Origin: Faecalibacterium sp. An121
GTDB taxonomy: Bacteria > Bacillota > Clostridia > Oscillospirales > Ruminococcaceae
Assembly: GCF_002160915.1 (NCBI RefSeq)
Contig: NZ_NFLM01000004.1
Span: 1-64,000 of the forward strand
Length of the DNA: 64,000 nucleotides
Reading direction: 5' to 3'
This document shows, in pieces, positions 52,638 through 61,839 of the stretch; position 1 is the first letter of the stretch, and each line of letters starts with the position of its first letter. The notes beneath the pieces were generated by a model, which saw only the letters and a program-made list of their open reading frames with translations, did not search any database and was not told the DNA's origin. The translations under genes were made by a program, and so were the position numbers.

Positions 52638-53785
52638 TGGACCGCCAGAATTGCACCGAGCCGGGGCTGCGCACCCCGGTATATGTGGTGGATGAAAACG
52701 CGCTGCGCCGCAATCTGGAGATCCTGGCCGGGGTGCAGCAGCGCACCGGCTGCCGCATCCTGCTGGCCCAAAAGGCGTTTTCCATGTTTCGGGTCTACCC
52801 GCTGATCGGACAGTATCTGGCGGGCGCCACTGCCAGCGGCCTGTTCGAAGCGCAGCTGGCCTATGAGGAAATGCCCGGCAAGGAAAACCATGTTTTCAGC
52901 CCGGCCTTTACGCCGGAGGAAATGGCCCGGATCGTTCGGATCTGCGACCACATCAGCTTCAATTCCATCGCGCAGCTGGAGGCACACCGCCCGGCCTGGC
53001 AGGCGGCGGGGGTCAGCGTGGGGCTGCGGGTCAACCCCGAACACTCCACCCAGGAAGGCCATGCCATCTATGACCCCTGTGCGCCGGGCAGCCGTCTGGG
53101 CATCCGCAGGCAGGATCTGCCCGACACCCTGCCGCAAGGGGTGGAGGGGCTGCACTTCCATACCCTGTGCGAACAGGATGCCGCTCCGCTGGTGGAGACC
53201 TTTGCCGCGTTTGAAAAGAGCTTTGGCAGCTATCTGCCCGGTCTCAAATGGCTGAACCTGGGCGGCGGGCATCACATCACCCGGCCGGGGTATGACATCG
53301 CGGCCCTGGAGGATCTGATCCGCTCGATCCGGGAAAAATACGACCTTGCGGTCTATCTGGAGCCGGGGGAGGCCATCGCCCTCCAGGCTGGCACCCTGAT
53401 TACCACCGTGCTGGACGTGGTCCAGGCAGCCGATATGCCGGTGCTGATCCTGGACACTTCGGCCGCCTGCCATATGCCCGATGTGCTGGAGATGCCTTAC
53501 CGTCCGCCCCTGTACGGCGCGGGGCTGCCGGGTGAAAAGCCCTGCACCTGCCGCCTTGGCTCGCGCACCTGCCTGGCCGGGGACGTGATCGGTGAATACA
53601 GCTTTGATGTCTGCCCAAAGGTGGGAGACCGGCTTGTGTTTGGCGATATGGCGATCTATTCCATGGTCAAGAACAACACCTTCAACGGTATGCCTCTGCC
53701 GGATATCGCCCTGCGGCATCCGGACGGCAGCTGTGAGGTGGTGCGCCACTTTGATTATCAAGATTTCAAGATGCGGCTGTCCTGA
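52637..53785 (+). CDS. nspC: Carboxynorspermidine decarboxylase
   Basis: 382-residue group IV PLP decarboxylase (alanine racemase fold), PLP Lys in [11 protein letters not shown], and Gly-rich [15 protein letters not shown]. Releases spermidine (or norspermidine) from the carboxy form. The ATG overlaps the preceding stop; a GTG three bases earlier is also possible. Confidence 0.93.
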   Translation: MDRQNCTEPGLRTPVYVVDENALRRNLEILAGVQQRTGCRILLAQKAFSMFRVYPLIGQYLAGATASGLFEAQLAYEEMPGKENHVFSPAFTPEEMARIVRICDHISFNSIAQLEAHRPAWQAAGVSVGLRVNPEHSTQEGHAIYDPCAPGSRLGIRRQDLPDTLPQGVEGLHFHTLCEQDAAPLVETFAAFEKSFGSYLPGLKWLNLGGGHHITRPGYDIAALEDLIRSIREKYDLAVYLEPGEAIALQAGTLITTVLDVVQAADMPVLILDTSAACHMPDVLEMPYRPPLYGAGLPGEKPCTCRLGSRTCLAGDVIGEYSFDVCPKVGDRLVFGDMAIYSMVKNNTFNGMPLPDIALRHPDGSCEVVRHFDYQDFKMRLS

Positions 53786-53808
53786 CAGCCCGAAAGAGGA
53801 GTTTGCCC

Positions 53809-54888
53809 ATGTACAAAATGCCGGCTGAATATGCGCCCCACCGGGGCACCCTGATGATCTGGCCGGTCCGTCCCGGCAGCTGGGGAAAAGATCCCCGCGC
53901 CGCACAGGCAGCCTTTGTCCGGGTGTTCGAGGCGATCACCCGCAGCGAGGAACTCTACCTGCTGGCCGGCCCCGACCATTTCAGGGAGGCGCAGGCGGCA
54001 GTGGCCCGCCTGGACCGGGTGCACCTGCTCTGCATCGATTCGGATGACGCCTGGGCCCGGGATGTCGGTCCCACCTTTGTCAAGGAGGGGGACAGCATCA
54101 AAGGAATCAGCTGGAGTTTCAACGCCTGGGGCGGCACGGTGGACGGCCTTTATGCGGATTGGCGCAAAGACGACGCTGTGGCCCGTGCCTTCTGCGAGGC
54201 GGTTGGCCTGCCCTGTGAGGATGCCGCGCCTTTTGTCCTGGAAGGGGGCAGCATCCACACCGATGGAGAGGGGACGGCCCTCGTGACCGAGAGCTGCCTG
54301 CTTTCGGCGGGGCGCAACCCCGCCATGAGCCGGCAGGAGATCGAAGCGGAGCTCTGCCGGCGGCTGGGGGTGGAAAAGGTACTCTGGCTTCCCCGCGGCA
54401 TCTACAACGATGAGACGAACGAGCATGTGGACAATGTCTGCGCCTTTGTAGGGCCTGCCCAGGTGGTGCTGGCCTGGACCGATGACCCGTCCGACCCGCA
54501 GTATGCGCTTTCGGCGGCTGATCTGGACTACCTGCAAAGCGTCACCGATGCCAGGGGAAGGCGGCTGACCGTGCACAAGCTGCCCATCCCGGATCATCCC
54601 ATCCTGTGCAGCGAGGAGGATTGCAGCTCCTATGCCTTTGAGCCGGGAGAGGATACCCGGGAGCCGGGGGAGCGCCTGGCTGCCAGCTATGTCAATTTCT
54701 ATTTTACCAACGATGCTGTGCTGGTGCCGCAGTTTGGGGGCGAGAACGCCGCCAGCGATGCCCGGGCCTGCGCCATCCTGCAAGAGCTGTGCCCGGACCG
54801 CCAGGTGATCGGCCTGCCCGCCCGGGAGATCCTGCAGGGCGGAGGCAATATCCACTGCATCACCCAGCAGATACCGCTGTCATTGTAA
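53809..54888 (+). CDS. aguA: Agmatine deiminase
   Basis: 359 residues; guanidine-modifying enzyme converting agmatine to N-carbamoylputrescine. Motifs [42 protein letters not shown], and the C-terminal nucleophile Cys in [20 protein letters not shown] upstream. Confidence 0.96.
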   Translation: MYKMPAEYAPHRGTLMIWPVRPGSWGKDPRAAQAAFVRVFEAITRSEELYLLAGPDHFREAQAAVARLDRVHLLCIDSDDAWARDVGPTFVKEGDSIKGISWSFNAWGGTVDGLYADWRKDDAVARAFCEAVGLPCEDAAPFVLEGGSIHTDGEGTALVTESCLLSAGRNPAMSRQEIEAELCRRLGVEKVLWLPRGIYNDETNEHVDNVCAFVGPAQVVLAWTDDPSDPQYALSAADLDYLQSVTDARGRRLTVHKLPIPDHPILCSEEDCSSYAFEPGEDTREPGERLAASYVNFYFTNDAVLVPQFGGENAASDARACAILQELCPDRQVIGLPAREILQGGGNIHCITQQIPLSL

Positions 54889-54901
54889 GGAGGGGAATGC
54901 G

Positions 54902-55783
<882 letters not shown>

Positions 55784-55822
55784 TGCGCTGCGAGCTTTTG
55801 GAAAAAAGATAAGATCATGAAC

Positions 55823-55872
55823 AACGCATCCTTACATCTGTGCGGGGCACAGGTGAGGGGATGCGTTTTATA
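55823..55872 (+). terminator. Polyamine operon terminator
   Basis: Two-part stem AACGCATCC / GGATGCGTT enclosing CATCTGTGC / GCACAGGTG, followed by TTTTAT. Confidence 0.88.
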
Positions 55873-55950
55873 TTGGCCGCAGCACAGGCCGCGGCGCAAA
55901 ATCCCGGGCGGATGGACAAAGAGAGGAGAGGCTTTTTTGCCTATGTATAT

Positions 55951-55978
55951 ATTTCGTATAATGCACGTTATACGAAAA
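55951..55978. other. dif/lox-like Xer recombination site
   Basis: Near-perfect dyad: left arm ATTTCGTATAA, 6-bp centre TGCACG, right arm TTATACGAAAA. The 11-6-11 layout and the inner TAA...TTAT match dif sites bound by Xer recombinases (E. coli dif: GGTGCGCATAA, TGTATA, TTATGTTAAAT). The inner arms TTCGTATA and TATACGAA with an 8-bp spacer are also identical to those of loxP. It lies in a gene-less gap (55873-56217) where gene direction flips. The rest of the gap holds only terminators and nothing coding that I can support. Confidence 0.7.
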
Positions 55979-56121
55979 ATAGGGAAGCGAAAAAGCCCTT
56001 TTCAGCCACTTTTGGGCCTTTTGGCCGGTTCCGGCGGTTTCCGGACCCGCTGGGCCTGGTTTTGGTACGGCTGCATGGATCTGCATTTTATGTTCCAAAT
56101 TTGCTTGTTTTTCGATCAACG

Positions 56122-56158
56122 AAAAAACTCCCGGTTATTCTATCCGGGAGTTTGTCTT
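56122..56158. terminator. Bidirectional terminator at the strand switch
   Basis: Stem AAACTCCCGG / CCGGGAGTTT with T-runs on both strands; ends the minus-strand operon that begins at 59758. Confidence 0.88.
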
Positions 56159-56217
56159 TGAGCTTTGGATCCTGTTTGGTTTTGTTTGTCCACGCCTGCC
56201 AGCGCCGTGCTGTAAAG

Positions 56218-56835
56218 TTAAGGATTCCTTGCAAAGTAGTCGCTGCAAAACCCGAACCATTGTTCTTGATAATCCTGATGCTGCAGCGGCAGAATGTCTT
56301 TGGGGCTCCAGACACCTCTGCGCTGGGCTTCCTTTGCAAAGTCCCAAATGTACGCGCCCGTCTTGCTTTCATAGACCTGTACCGTCTGCCAGCCCTGCAC
56401 CGCCGCTGCATACATCCGGCTGTGGCCGTCCAGCGACACCCAACGGCCGCTTTGGGGATCTCGAACCACCGGGACGATCACGTCATCACTATTTCGTATA
56501 AAATGTGAGACTGCCTCTACCTTGTCGATATCTACAAAGAATTGGGACGGCTGGATGCTCTGAAGGCTTGCACGTTGCAGCAGCACCGGCGGATATTCTG
56601 CGATGATCCGTCCATCTGCATTGTAAAACACGGTGATATGCTCCGCATAGTCGCGAAACACGTCAATGATTTCAGAAATATTCGTATCATCGTCAAAGAA
56701 CACAGACGCAGCGTTTGGACCGCAAATTTTGAAGGCACAAGGCATCGCACCATCGATCAAAAAGGCGCCGTGTTCCCATAAGACTTCCTGCGGAAAGCGG
56801 TTGTCCGTATAGTCATGGATGCGCTCGATCTGCAT
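56218..56835 (-). CDS. ParB-like hypothetical protein
   Basis: 205 residues. The C-terminal half has VSLDGHSRMYAAAVQGWQTV, like the ParB/Srx nuclease-like 'DGHHR...A' loop. The N-terminal half (about 20-95) is unrecognised. Start at 56835 has GGAAAGG upstream. Last gene of the accessory operon, 7 nt after the SRPBCC gene. Function unclear. Confidence 0.6.
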   Translation of the reverse strand: MQIERIHDYTDNRFPQEVLWEHGAFLIDGAMPCAFKICGPNAASVFFDDDTNISEIIDVFRDYAEHITVFYNADGRIIAEYPPVLLQRASLQSIQPSQFFVDIDKVEAVSHFIRNSDDVIVPVVRDPQSGRWVSLDGHSRMYAAAVQGWQTVQVYESKTGAYIWDFAKEAQRRGVWSPKDILPLQHQDYQEQWFGFCSDYFARNP

Positions 56836-56842
56836 ATTTGTG

Positions 56843-57241
56843 CTACCTTTCCAGCGCCTTGCGCAGGTCTGCCGCAAACTGCGTTTGGTGCCGTTTCAAA
56901 TACAGCTTGACAAAGGGCTTCATCCACAGCTTTTTTGCCGTGACCTGCTCGGTGAAGTCGATGACGGTACCAGCGCCGCGCTGCCGGAACACACCGGTCC
57001 AGTGGCCGGTCATGTGGCTGCTCTCCATATCAAATTCCCAGCGGGCATAGGGGTCTACCCTTGTGACTGTGAATTTTGTAACTGCACCGTCCCTGGCATA
57101 CTCCATAAACACAGTCCGATTCAGCACCTCTACCCGGTCCAGATCGCTGCGCCATTGGGGATACCGGCCCACATCGGTGACCAGATCCCAGACCTGGCGC
57201 AGATCCGCAGCCAGTGCGGTTTTCAGTTTGGAAGTTATCAT
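56843..57241 (-). CDS. SRPBCC family protein
   Basis: 132-residue START/Bet v1-like fold: MITSKLKTALAADLRQVWDL, VGRYPQWRSDLDRVEVLN, GTVIDFTEQV. Usually binds a hydrophobic ligand; no substrate is suggested. Start at 57241 with AAAGG upstream; the longer upstream frame has no support. An 80-nt gap separates it from the zinc-ribbon gene. Confidence 0.85.
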   Translation of the reverse strand: MITSKLKTALAADLRQVWDLVTDVGRYPQWRSDLDRVEVLNRTVFMEYARDGAVTKFTVTRVDPYARWEFDMESSHMTGHWTGVFRQRGAGTVIDFTEQVTAKKLWMKPFVKLYLKRHQTQFAADLRKALER

Positions 57242-57320
57242 ATCGTCGCCTTTCTTGTTATCATAGGAAATGTCCGGTGTCAGACAGTATATGCAGCGCG
57301 CCGTCAAAGGGTTCCATTTC

Positions 57321-57551
57321 TCAGGATTCGGACTCTCCGCCGTAGTGCGCTTTGACCTTTCGGATGTCCTCGCGGTCGATCCATTCTTCCGTATAACCGC
57401 AGCCACAGCAGACATACCGGTACACTGGCGCGGTAGAAAAAATGGTCATGCCCAGCGGGATGTAGTTGCCTGAGCCATAGGCGCCCGCTTTGCCCGGTAC
57501 GGTGATAATATCGCGGCTGCCGCATTTGGGGCAGGTATGGGAATATCTCAT
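57321..57551 (-). CDS. Small zinc-ribbon protein
   Basis: 76 residues with CPKCG and CCGCG knuckles (about residues 7-11 and 48-52). Start at 57551 with GGAGG 6 nt upstream; the ATG overlaps the DUF3795 stop (ATGA). Function unknown. Confidence 0.75.
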   Translation of the reverse strand: MRYSHTCPKCGSRDIITVPGKAGAYGSGNYIPLGMTIFSTAPVYRYVCCGCGYTEEWIDREDIRKVKAHYGGESES

Positions 57552-57856
57552 AACCATCCTCCGTTGTCTTCCAGCAGCTTGACGGACTGCCCGTTGGGCA
57601 GATGGTACTCCAGGTTGACATAAAAACCGTTCAGCAAATTCAAATCATCCACACGCAGCCCCGGTATGGCAAGGCTGTTGAACGCTTCGGCCATCGACTC
57701 TTTCATGGCTGAAAAGCCTTCATGACCGGCGCTTGTGATGCACTGTGCGGCGACACATTCCCCGCCAAAGGGGTGACCGTCTGTTTTTTGGCAGCCGCCG
57801 CAGTCGGCCAGCCTGGGGCAGACTGCACAGCAATCCGAACCGCAGATGGAAACCAT
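57548..57856 (-). CDS. DUF3795 domain protein
   Basis: 102 residues, cysteine-rich N-terminus (CGSDCCAVCPRLADCGGC) typical of DUF3795, likely metal-binding. Function unknown. Coupled to the zinc-ribbon gene. Confidence 0.8.
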   Translation of the reverse strand: MVSICGSDCCAVCPRLADCGGCQKTDGHPFGGECVAAQCITSAGHEGFSAMKESMAEAFNSLAIPGLRVDDLNLLNGFYVNLEYHLPNGQSVKLLEDNGGWL

Positions 57857-57873
57857 AGGAATCGTTCCTTTCT

Positions 57874-58308
57874 TTATCTTGTATACTTCATGGGCGTATA
57901 GCGGATGCCGTCCGACACCTGTTCTGTGCCGGTGTCCACAAAGCCCAGCTTATGATACACCGGGACGGCATAGGGCGAGGAATGCACGGTGAAGCATTCC
58001 TCCCGGCTGTTTGCGAGCAGGTATTCCCACAGCTTTCTGCCTATCCCCTGCTTTTGCTGCTGGGCGCGGACAAAAAAGCAGCAGATATGCCTGCGGCCCT
58101 GGTTGACGGCAAGGACCCCCAGCAGCTCTCCTTCGTCCAGGGCGCCGAAAAACTCCAGCGTGGCGATCGTGCTGCGGTCGTCCAGGAAAGCCTTGAAGGA
58201 TTGCACCCCCTCTGCGGCGTAATCGGGCGCTTCAAATTGCAGAAAGGTCTCCCAGATCAGGTCCAGGGCGGATGACAGCTCGTCGGGCGTCAGTTTGCGG
58301 ATCTCCAT
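57874..58308 (-). CDS. GNAT family N-acetyltransferase
   Basis: 144 residues; acetyl-CoA loop RAQQQKQGIGRKLWEYLL and late YHKLGFVDTG, both typical. Starts MEIRKLTPDELSSALDLIWE. Start at 58308 chosen over an upstream ATG because GAGG is 9 nt away. Substrate unknown. Confidence 0.88.
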   Translation of the reverse strand: MEIRKLTPDELSSALDLIWETFLQFEAPDYAAEGVQSFKAFLDDRSTIATLEFFGALDEGELLGVLAVNQGRRHICCFFVRAQQQKQGIGRKLWEYLLANSREECFTVHSSPYAVPVYHKLGFVDTGTEQVSDGIRYTPMKYTR

Positions 58309-58319
58309 AGCATACGACC

Positions 58320-58859
58320 TCACGGATGTTCTGCGGCATACTGCAAAAGCGCGGGTGTTTTGGACCAGTATTGGATGCCCCAGTTTTCAAAGTTCCATTC
58401 CGGCATATAGTTGTTGCACTCATAGTCCACATAATAGAGGACCCCATCCTGCAGGATGAAATTGGTGGGAAAATAGTCGATGTTGGTATTTGCCTGGTAG
58501 AGGAGCCTGCACATGGCCTGTACCTGTTCCAGACAGGCGGGCGGCAGGCGGTCCTGCAAAACCAGCTGATAGACCGTGTCGCCCCGGATGTATTCTTTGA
58601 CCAGACACTCGGCCTGCCGGTCTGCGTCCAGCAGCCTGGGCATGGAGATGCCGATTTTTTGCAGCTTTTGATAGTCGTGCAGTTCGGCCGCCATCTTGTC
58701 CCCAAACTGGTAGTAATCGCAGGGCTCGTGGTGGATCTGCTTGACCACCACCAATCCGCCTTCTGCCTGGGCCAGGTAGGAATAGCCGCCCTTGCCTTTG
58801 CCCAGCAGCTTGAGGATCTGGTAGGGTTTGCCGTTCACCCATTTTGTTTCTTCCATCAT
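58320..58859 (-). CDS. Small protein kinase-like protein
   Basis: 179 residues. Gly-rich loop LGKGKGGYSYLA (about 19-30), Lys in VVVKQIHHE, and a catalytic-loop-like NTNIDYFPTNFILQDG followed by YYVDYECN in the place of DFG. It lacks the HRD form and is much shorter than full kinases, so resembles small Bud32/aminoglycoside-kinase-like proteins. AAGGAGGG upstream. Substrate unknown. Confidence 0.7.
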   Translation of the reverse strand: MMEETKWVNGKPYQILKLLGKGKGGYSYLAQAEGGLVVVKQIHHEPCDYYQFGDKMAAELHDYQKLQKIGISMPRLLDADRQAECLVKEYIRGDTVYQLVLQDRLPPACLEQVQAMCRLLYQANTNIDYFPTNFILQDGVLYYVDYECNNYMPEWNFENWGIQYWSKTPALLQYAAEHP

Positions 58860-58874
58860 GGACCCTCCTTGCCG

Positions 58875-59660
58875 TCACTCAGCGGCTTCCCGGTAGGCTT
58901 TGGCGGCATACCACACCACACCGGCCGTTATAACGGTGAACACCGCCTCGGTGAGAATCACCGACACGCCGGACAGCAGTACGGCCACAAAGTCCACTGC
59001 AAAATGGGCGCCAAAGGCAGCCCAGAACCAGCGTGCGGTTTTGTCCTTTACCGCACGGTAGACCAGCACCGACAGGGCGATGTGCAAAGCCATGGTGACC
59101 AGCCGCTCATAACCGGCCACAAAGAAGAGATAAGAGGGAGTCTCCCACAGGGCAATGAAGCTCTGGGACACCATCTGACGGGTGGCGTCGTCCAGAGAGG
59201 ACAGCGTTCCCTCCATCGTGCCGCTGTTGATCATGGTGGAATTGATGAAGTTGTTCAGTGAAGTCAGGCCCAGGATCAGCATGGCTTCGGTGCCTCCATG
59301 GCCCACGCCGTACATCAGGGCGTTCTGCTTGGTCTGGTGGCGGCGCAGGACAAAGCGCATGGCCACAAGCCGCCCGCACTCCTCAAAAGCGGCGGCCATC
59401 AGGCCCCCATAGAGGGCGTACAGCAGCAGATTGCCGGTGATGAGACTGCCGGTGGCGGTCAAAATGACGGCGTGTGCCATGGATTCCAGGAACATAGCAA
59501 ACAGGATGAACACCGTCATACCTGCCGCGTAGCTGAACCAGCTGGCTTTTTCTTTGCGCCAGAGGGCTGCCGCCAGCCCCAGCGGCACAAGAAAGGATAT
59601 GAGCATCGAAAAGAGCATACCGGCAACGCTGCCGAAGGGGACGGTCTGGAGCTGTTCCAT
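58875..59660 (-). CDS. YhfC family intramembrane glutamic protease
   Basis: 261 residues with about seven membrane spans, metalloprotease-like motifs FEECGRLVAMR and GHGGTEAMLILG. Predicted to cleave or process membrane proteins; YhfC proteins resemble CPBP/Abi-type proteases. Start at 59660 with AAGGAGGT. First gene of the accessory operon. Confidence 0.85.
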   Translation of the reverse strand: MEQLQTVPFGSVAGMLFSMLISFLVPLGLAAALWRKEKASWFSYAAGMTVFILFAMFLESMAHAVILTATGSLITGNLLLYALYGGLMAAAFEECGRLVAMRFVLRRHQTKQNALMYGVGHGGTEAMLILGLTSLNNFINSTMINSGTMEGTLSSLDDATRQMVSQSFIALWETPSYLFFVAGYERLVTMALHIALSVLVYRAVKDKTARWFWAAFGAHFAVDFVAVLLSGVSVILTEAVFTVITAGVVWYAAKAYREAAE

Positions 59661-59693
59661 GATATTGTACCTCCTTGGATCGCAGAACATATT

Positions 59694-59720
59694 GATTAAC
59701 ATTTTGTTTAATTGTTAATC
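59694..59720. repeat. Inverted repeat GATTAAC / GTTAATC before YhfC
   Basis: 7-bp arms GATTAAC (59694-59700) and GTTAATC (59714-59720) between promoter and YhfC start; possible operator. Confidence 0.45.
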
Positions 59721-59729
59721 TTTGACTGC

Positions 59730-59758
59730 ATTATAGCAAAACCCCTCCGCCCTGTCAA
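59730..59758 (-). promoter_or_regulatory. Promoter of the accessory operon
   Basis: Minus strand: -35 TTGACA (59753-59758), 17-nt spacer, -10 TATAAT (59730-59735). A dyad CCGCCCT / AGGGCGG (59747-59769) encloses the -35 and could be an operator or a weak terminator for the recombinase gene. Confidence 0.88.
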
Positions 59759-59774
59759 CAGAAGGGCGGGCAGG

Positions 59775-60923
59775 TCAGCTTTCCGGGTCAAAATCCTCCG
59801 CCAGGGAGGGCAAAATGTCGGGCAGCGCTTCCCCGGCTGCGGCGCTCTCCCCTTCTTCGGCGGGGATATCCGGTTCTGCGGCCGGTGTGCTCGGCGAGCC
59901 GGCGCCGGGCCTGCCCTGGGCCGCCCCCAGCGGGTTCGCCTCGATGGCCGCCCGCACCTGGGCGTCCTGCAGATGGGTATAGATCTGGGTGGTGCCCACA
60001 TTGCTGTGCCCTAGCAGTTCCTTGAGGGTGAGAACATCTACGTTCCCGGTCTGATACATCAGGGTGGCGGCGGTGTGGCGCAGTTTATGGGTGGAAAACC
60101 CTTTCAGGCCGGCGGCCTTCATGGCGCCGGTGATGAGCTGCTCCACCCGCCGGTTGGAGATCCGGTCTTTGCGCCGTTTGGTGATAAAGACCGCCGGCTC
60201 TTTGGGAGACAGACCTTCGACGCAGCCCCGCTTTTGCAGGTAGAGGTCCAGCGCCTCCACACAGGCGTCGTTCAGATAGACCATCCGCTCTTTGTGGCCC
60301 TTGCCAAACAGCCGGATCTGCCGTCCGGCAAGGTCGACGTCCTCCATGTTCATGCCCACCAGCTCAGACAGGCGCATCCCGCAGTTCAAAAACAGCACGG
60401 CCATGCAGTAATCGCGCTCGGGAAAATCGCTGGAAGTCCGGGTGGCCTTCAGCAGGGCCCGGGCCTGGTCGGCGGTCAGATACTTGGGCAGGACCTTGTC
60501 CAGCTTGGGCGGGCTGACCGCCGCAGTTGGGTCCTGTTCCAGGCGGCTTGCGTGGTTGACCATGTAGTCGTAAAAGCCGTGAAGGCTGGCCAGCCGCCGG
60601 GCGGTGGAGGACTTTTTGTTGCCGCAGGTCTGGTTGAGGAAATACAGATACTCGTAGATATCCTCTTTGCTCACGCTGCCCCAAAAGGCGGTGTCCAGCC
60701 CTTTGGGGTCGATGTCCTTCATTTCGGCATCCTCCGGCACAAGGCCCCGGCGCTGCTTCATAAACCGGCTGAAATTGCGCAGGTCGCAGTAGTAGTTGAA
60801 AGCGGTGTTGGCGCTCTTGCCTGCGATCACTTCCAGATACCGCACATAGTCTACAATGTCCGGCGATGCATCCTGAAAGGGCTTGTGCCTGGATGGATTC
60901 TTTTCGTCCAGATAGATCGACAT
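59775..60923 (-). CDS. Xer-type tyrosine recombinase
   Basis: 382 residues. N-terminal SAM-like core-binding domain (about 15-130), catalytic domain with Arg184 (CGMRLSEL), Lys in GKGHKER, His279-x-x-Arg282 (HKLRH), His306 (LGHSNV) and nucleophile Tyr315 (QIYTHL). After it comes a ~55-residue Pro/Ala/Glu/Asp-rich tail absent from XerC/XerD. Start at 60923 has GGAAGGAG. It is 3.8 kb from the dif-like site at 55951, as in single-recombinase XerS/dif arrangements. Confidence 0.88.
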   Translation of the reverse strand: MSIYLDEKNPSRHKPFQDASPDIVDYVRYLEVIAGKSANTAFNYYCDLRNFSRFMKQRRGLVPEDAEMKDIDPKGLDTAFWGSVSKEDIYEYLYFLNQTCGNKKSSTARRLASLHGFYDYMVNHASRLEQDPTAAVSPPKLDKVLPKYLTADQARALLKATRTSSDFPERDYCMAVLFLNCGMRLSELVGMNMEDVDLAGRQIRLFGKGHKERMVYLNDACVEALDLYLQKRGCVEGLSPKEPAVFITKRRKDRISNRRVEQLITGAMKAAGLKGFSTHKLRHTAATLMYQTGNVDVLTLKELLGHSNVGTTQIYTHLQDAQVRAAIEANPLGAAQGRPGAGSPSTPAAEPDIPAEEGESAAAGEALPDILPSLAEDFDPES

Positions 60924-60939
60924 ATCGTCTCCTTCCCTT

Positions 60940-61821
60940 TTATGGGCGGCGGTCCGCGCGGATAAAGGGCGCATGGATCGCCGTATCGGTCAGCAGACCG
61001 TATTTTTCCGGCCGCCGGTAGGCGTTGCCGTGCACCTCGCTCTGACGGTAGCGGCGCAGCTGCTCCAGATCCAGGCTGGCCACAAAGATCCCTTCTTCCT
61101 CCCCTGCCTGCAAAATACAGGTATCGCGGGAGCCCTCTGTATCGGCGGTATAGGCCACCCCGTCAAACACGGTGGAGCCGCCGTTGCAGTCAGGCACGCC
61201 GGCGGGATAGTTGCAGGTGGCGATGGCCGCCATATTTTCAAAGGCCCTGGCTCGCAGCTGTGCCAGGCGGTTGATCTCCATCGGGCAGGCGTTGGGTACC
61301 AGGATCAGCTCGGCGCCCTGCAGCATCAGCAGCCTGGCGCTTTCGGGAAATTCCCTGTCGTAACAGATCATGGCCCCGACCTGCACCGGTCCGCAAGCCG
61401 TGTCAAGGACCGTCACTGCAAACCCTTCCCCGGCTGTCAGCGCGCGTTCCGGGCCGAAATCACAGGTGTGCACCTTGGCATAGAGCAGCCTGCGCCGGCC
61501 TTGCCGGTCAAAGAGAGCCAGACTGTTGCGCGGGCCGCCGGGATACGCCTCCAAAAAAGTGATCCCGATGGCCATATCCAGTTCGTTTGCCAGGGCGCCA
61601 AAAGCCTGTACAAAACGGCCATCCGCCGGGACGGCCTGCGCTGTCCATTGGCTGGCAGGCAGCCCGTCGATGCCATAGCCGTTGCTCCACATTTCCGGAA
61701 AGAGAGCGATGTCCGCTCCCTTTTCCCTGGCCTTCCGGCAGGCGTCCAGCCCTTTTTGCAGGTTTGCTTCCTGTGTCCCGCCGGGCGCGATCTGCAGCAG
61801 GGCGATCTTCAGATGATCCAT
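60940..61821 (-). CDS. Nitrilase-family carbon-nitrogen hydrolase
   Basis: 293 residues, Glu in FPEMWSNGY, Lys in YAKVHTCDF, Cys in AMICYDREFPESAR. Omega-amidase or carbamoylase group; the substrate is not clear. 18 nt after the hydrolase gene and 16 nt before the recombinase. Confidence 0.88.
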   Translation of the reverse strand: MDHLKIALLQIAPGGTQEANLQKGLDACRKAREKGADIALFPEMWSNGYGIDGLPASQWTAQAVPADGRFVQAFGALANELDMAIGITFLEAYPGGPRNSLALFDRQGRRRLLYAKVHTCDFGPERALTAGEGFAVTVLDTACGPVQVGAMICYDREFPESARLLMLQGAELILVPNACPMEINRLAQLRARAFENMAAIATCNYPAGVPDCNGGSTVFDGVAYTADTEGSRDTCILQAGEEEGIFVASLDLEQLRRYRQSEVHGNAYRRPEKYGLLTDTAIHAPFIRADRRP

Positions 61822-61839
61822 TGTCGTTCCTCCCGGGCG

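Noticed and set aside
55951-55978. True loxP site of a P1-like plasmid prophage
   Set aside because: Only the inner arms match loxP; outer arms and spacer differ, there is no cre or phage gene nearby, and the 11-6-11 layout fits a dif site better.
55840-56508. 222-codon plus-strand frame after aguB
   Set aside because: Crosses two terminators, the dif-like site and the antisense of the ParB-like gene; no ribosome site or domain.
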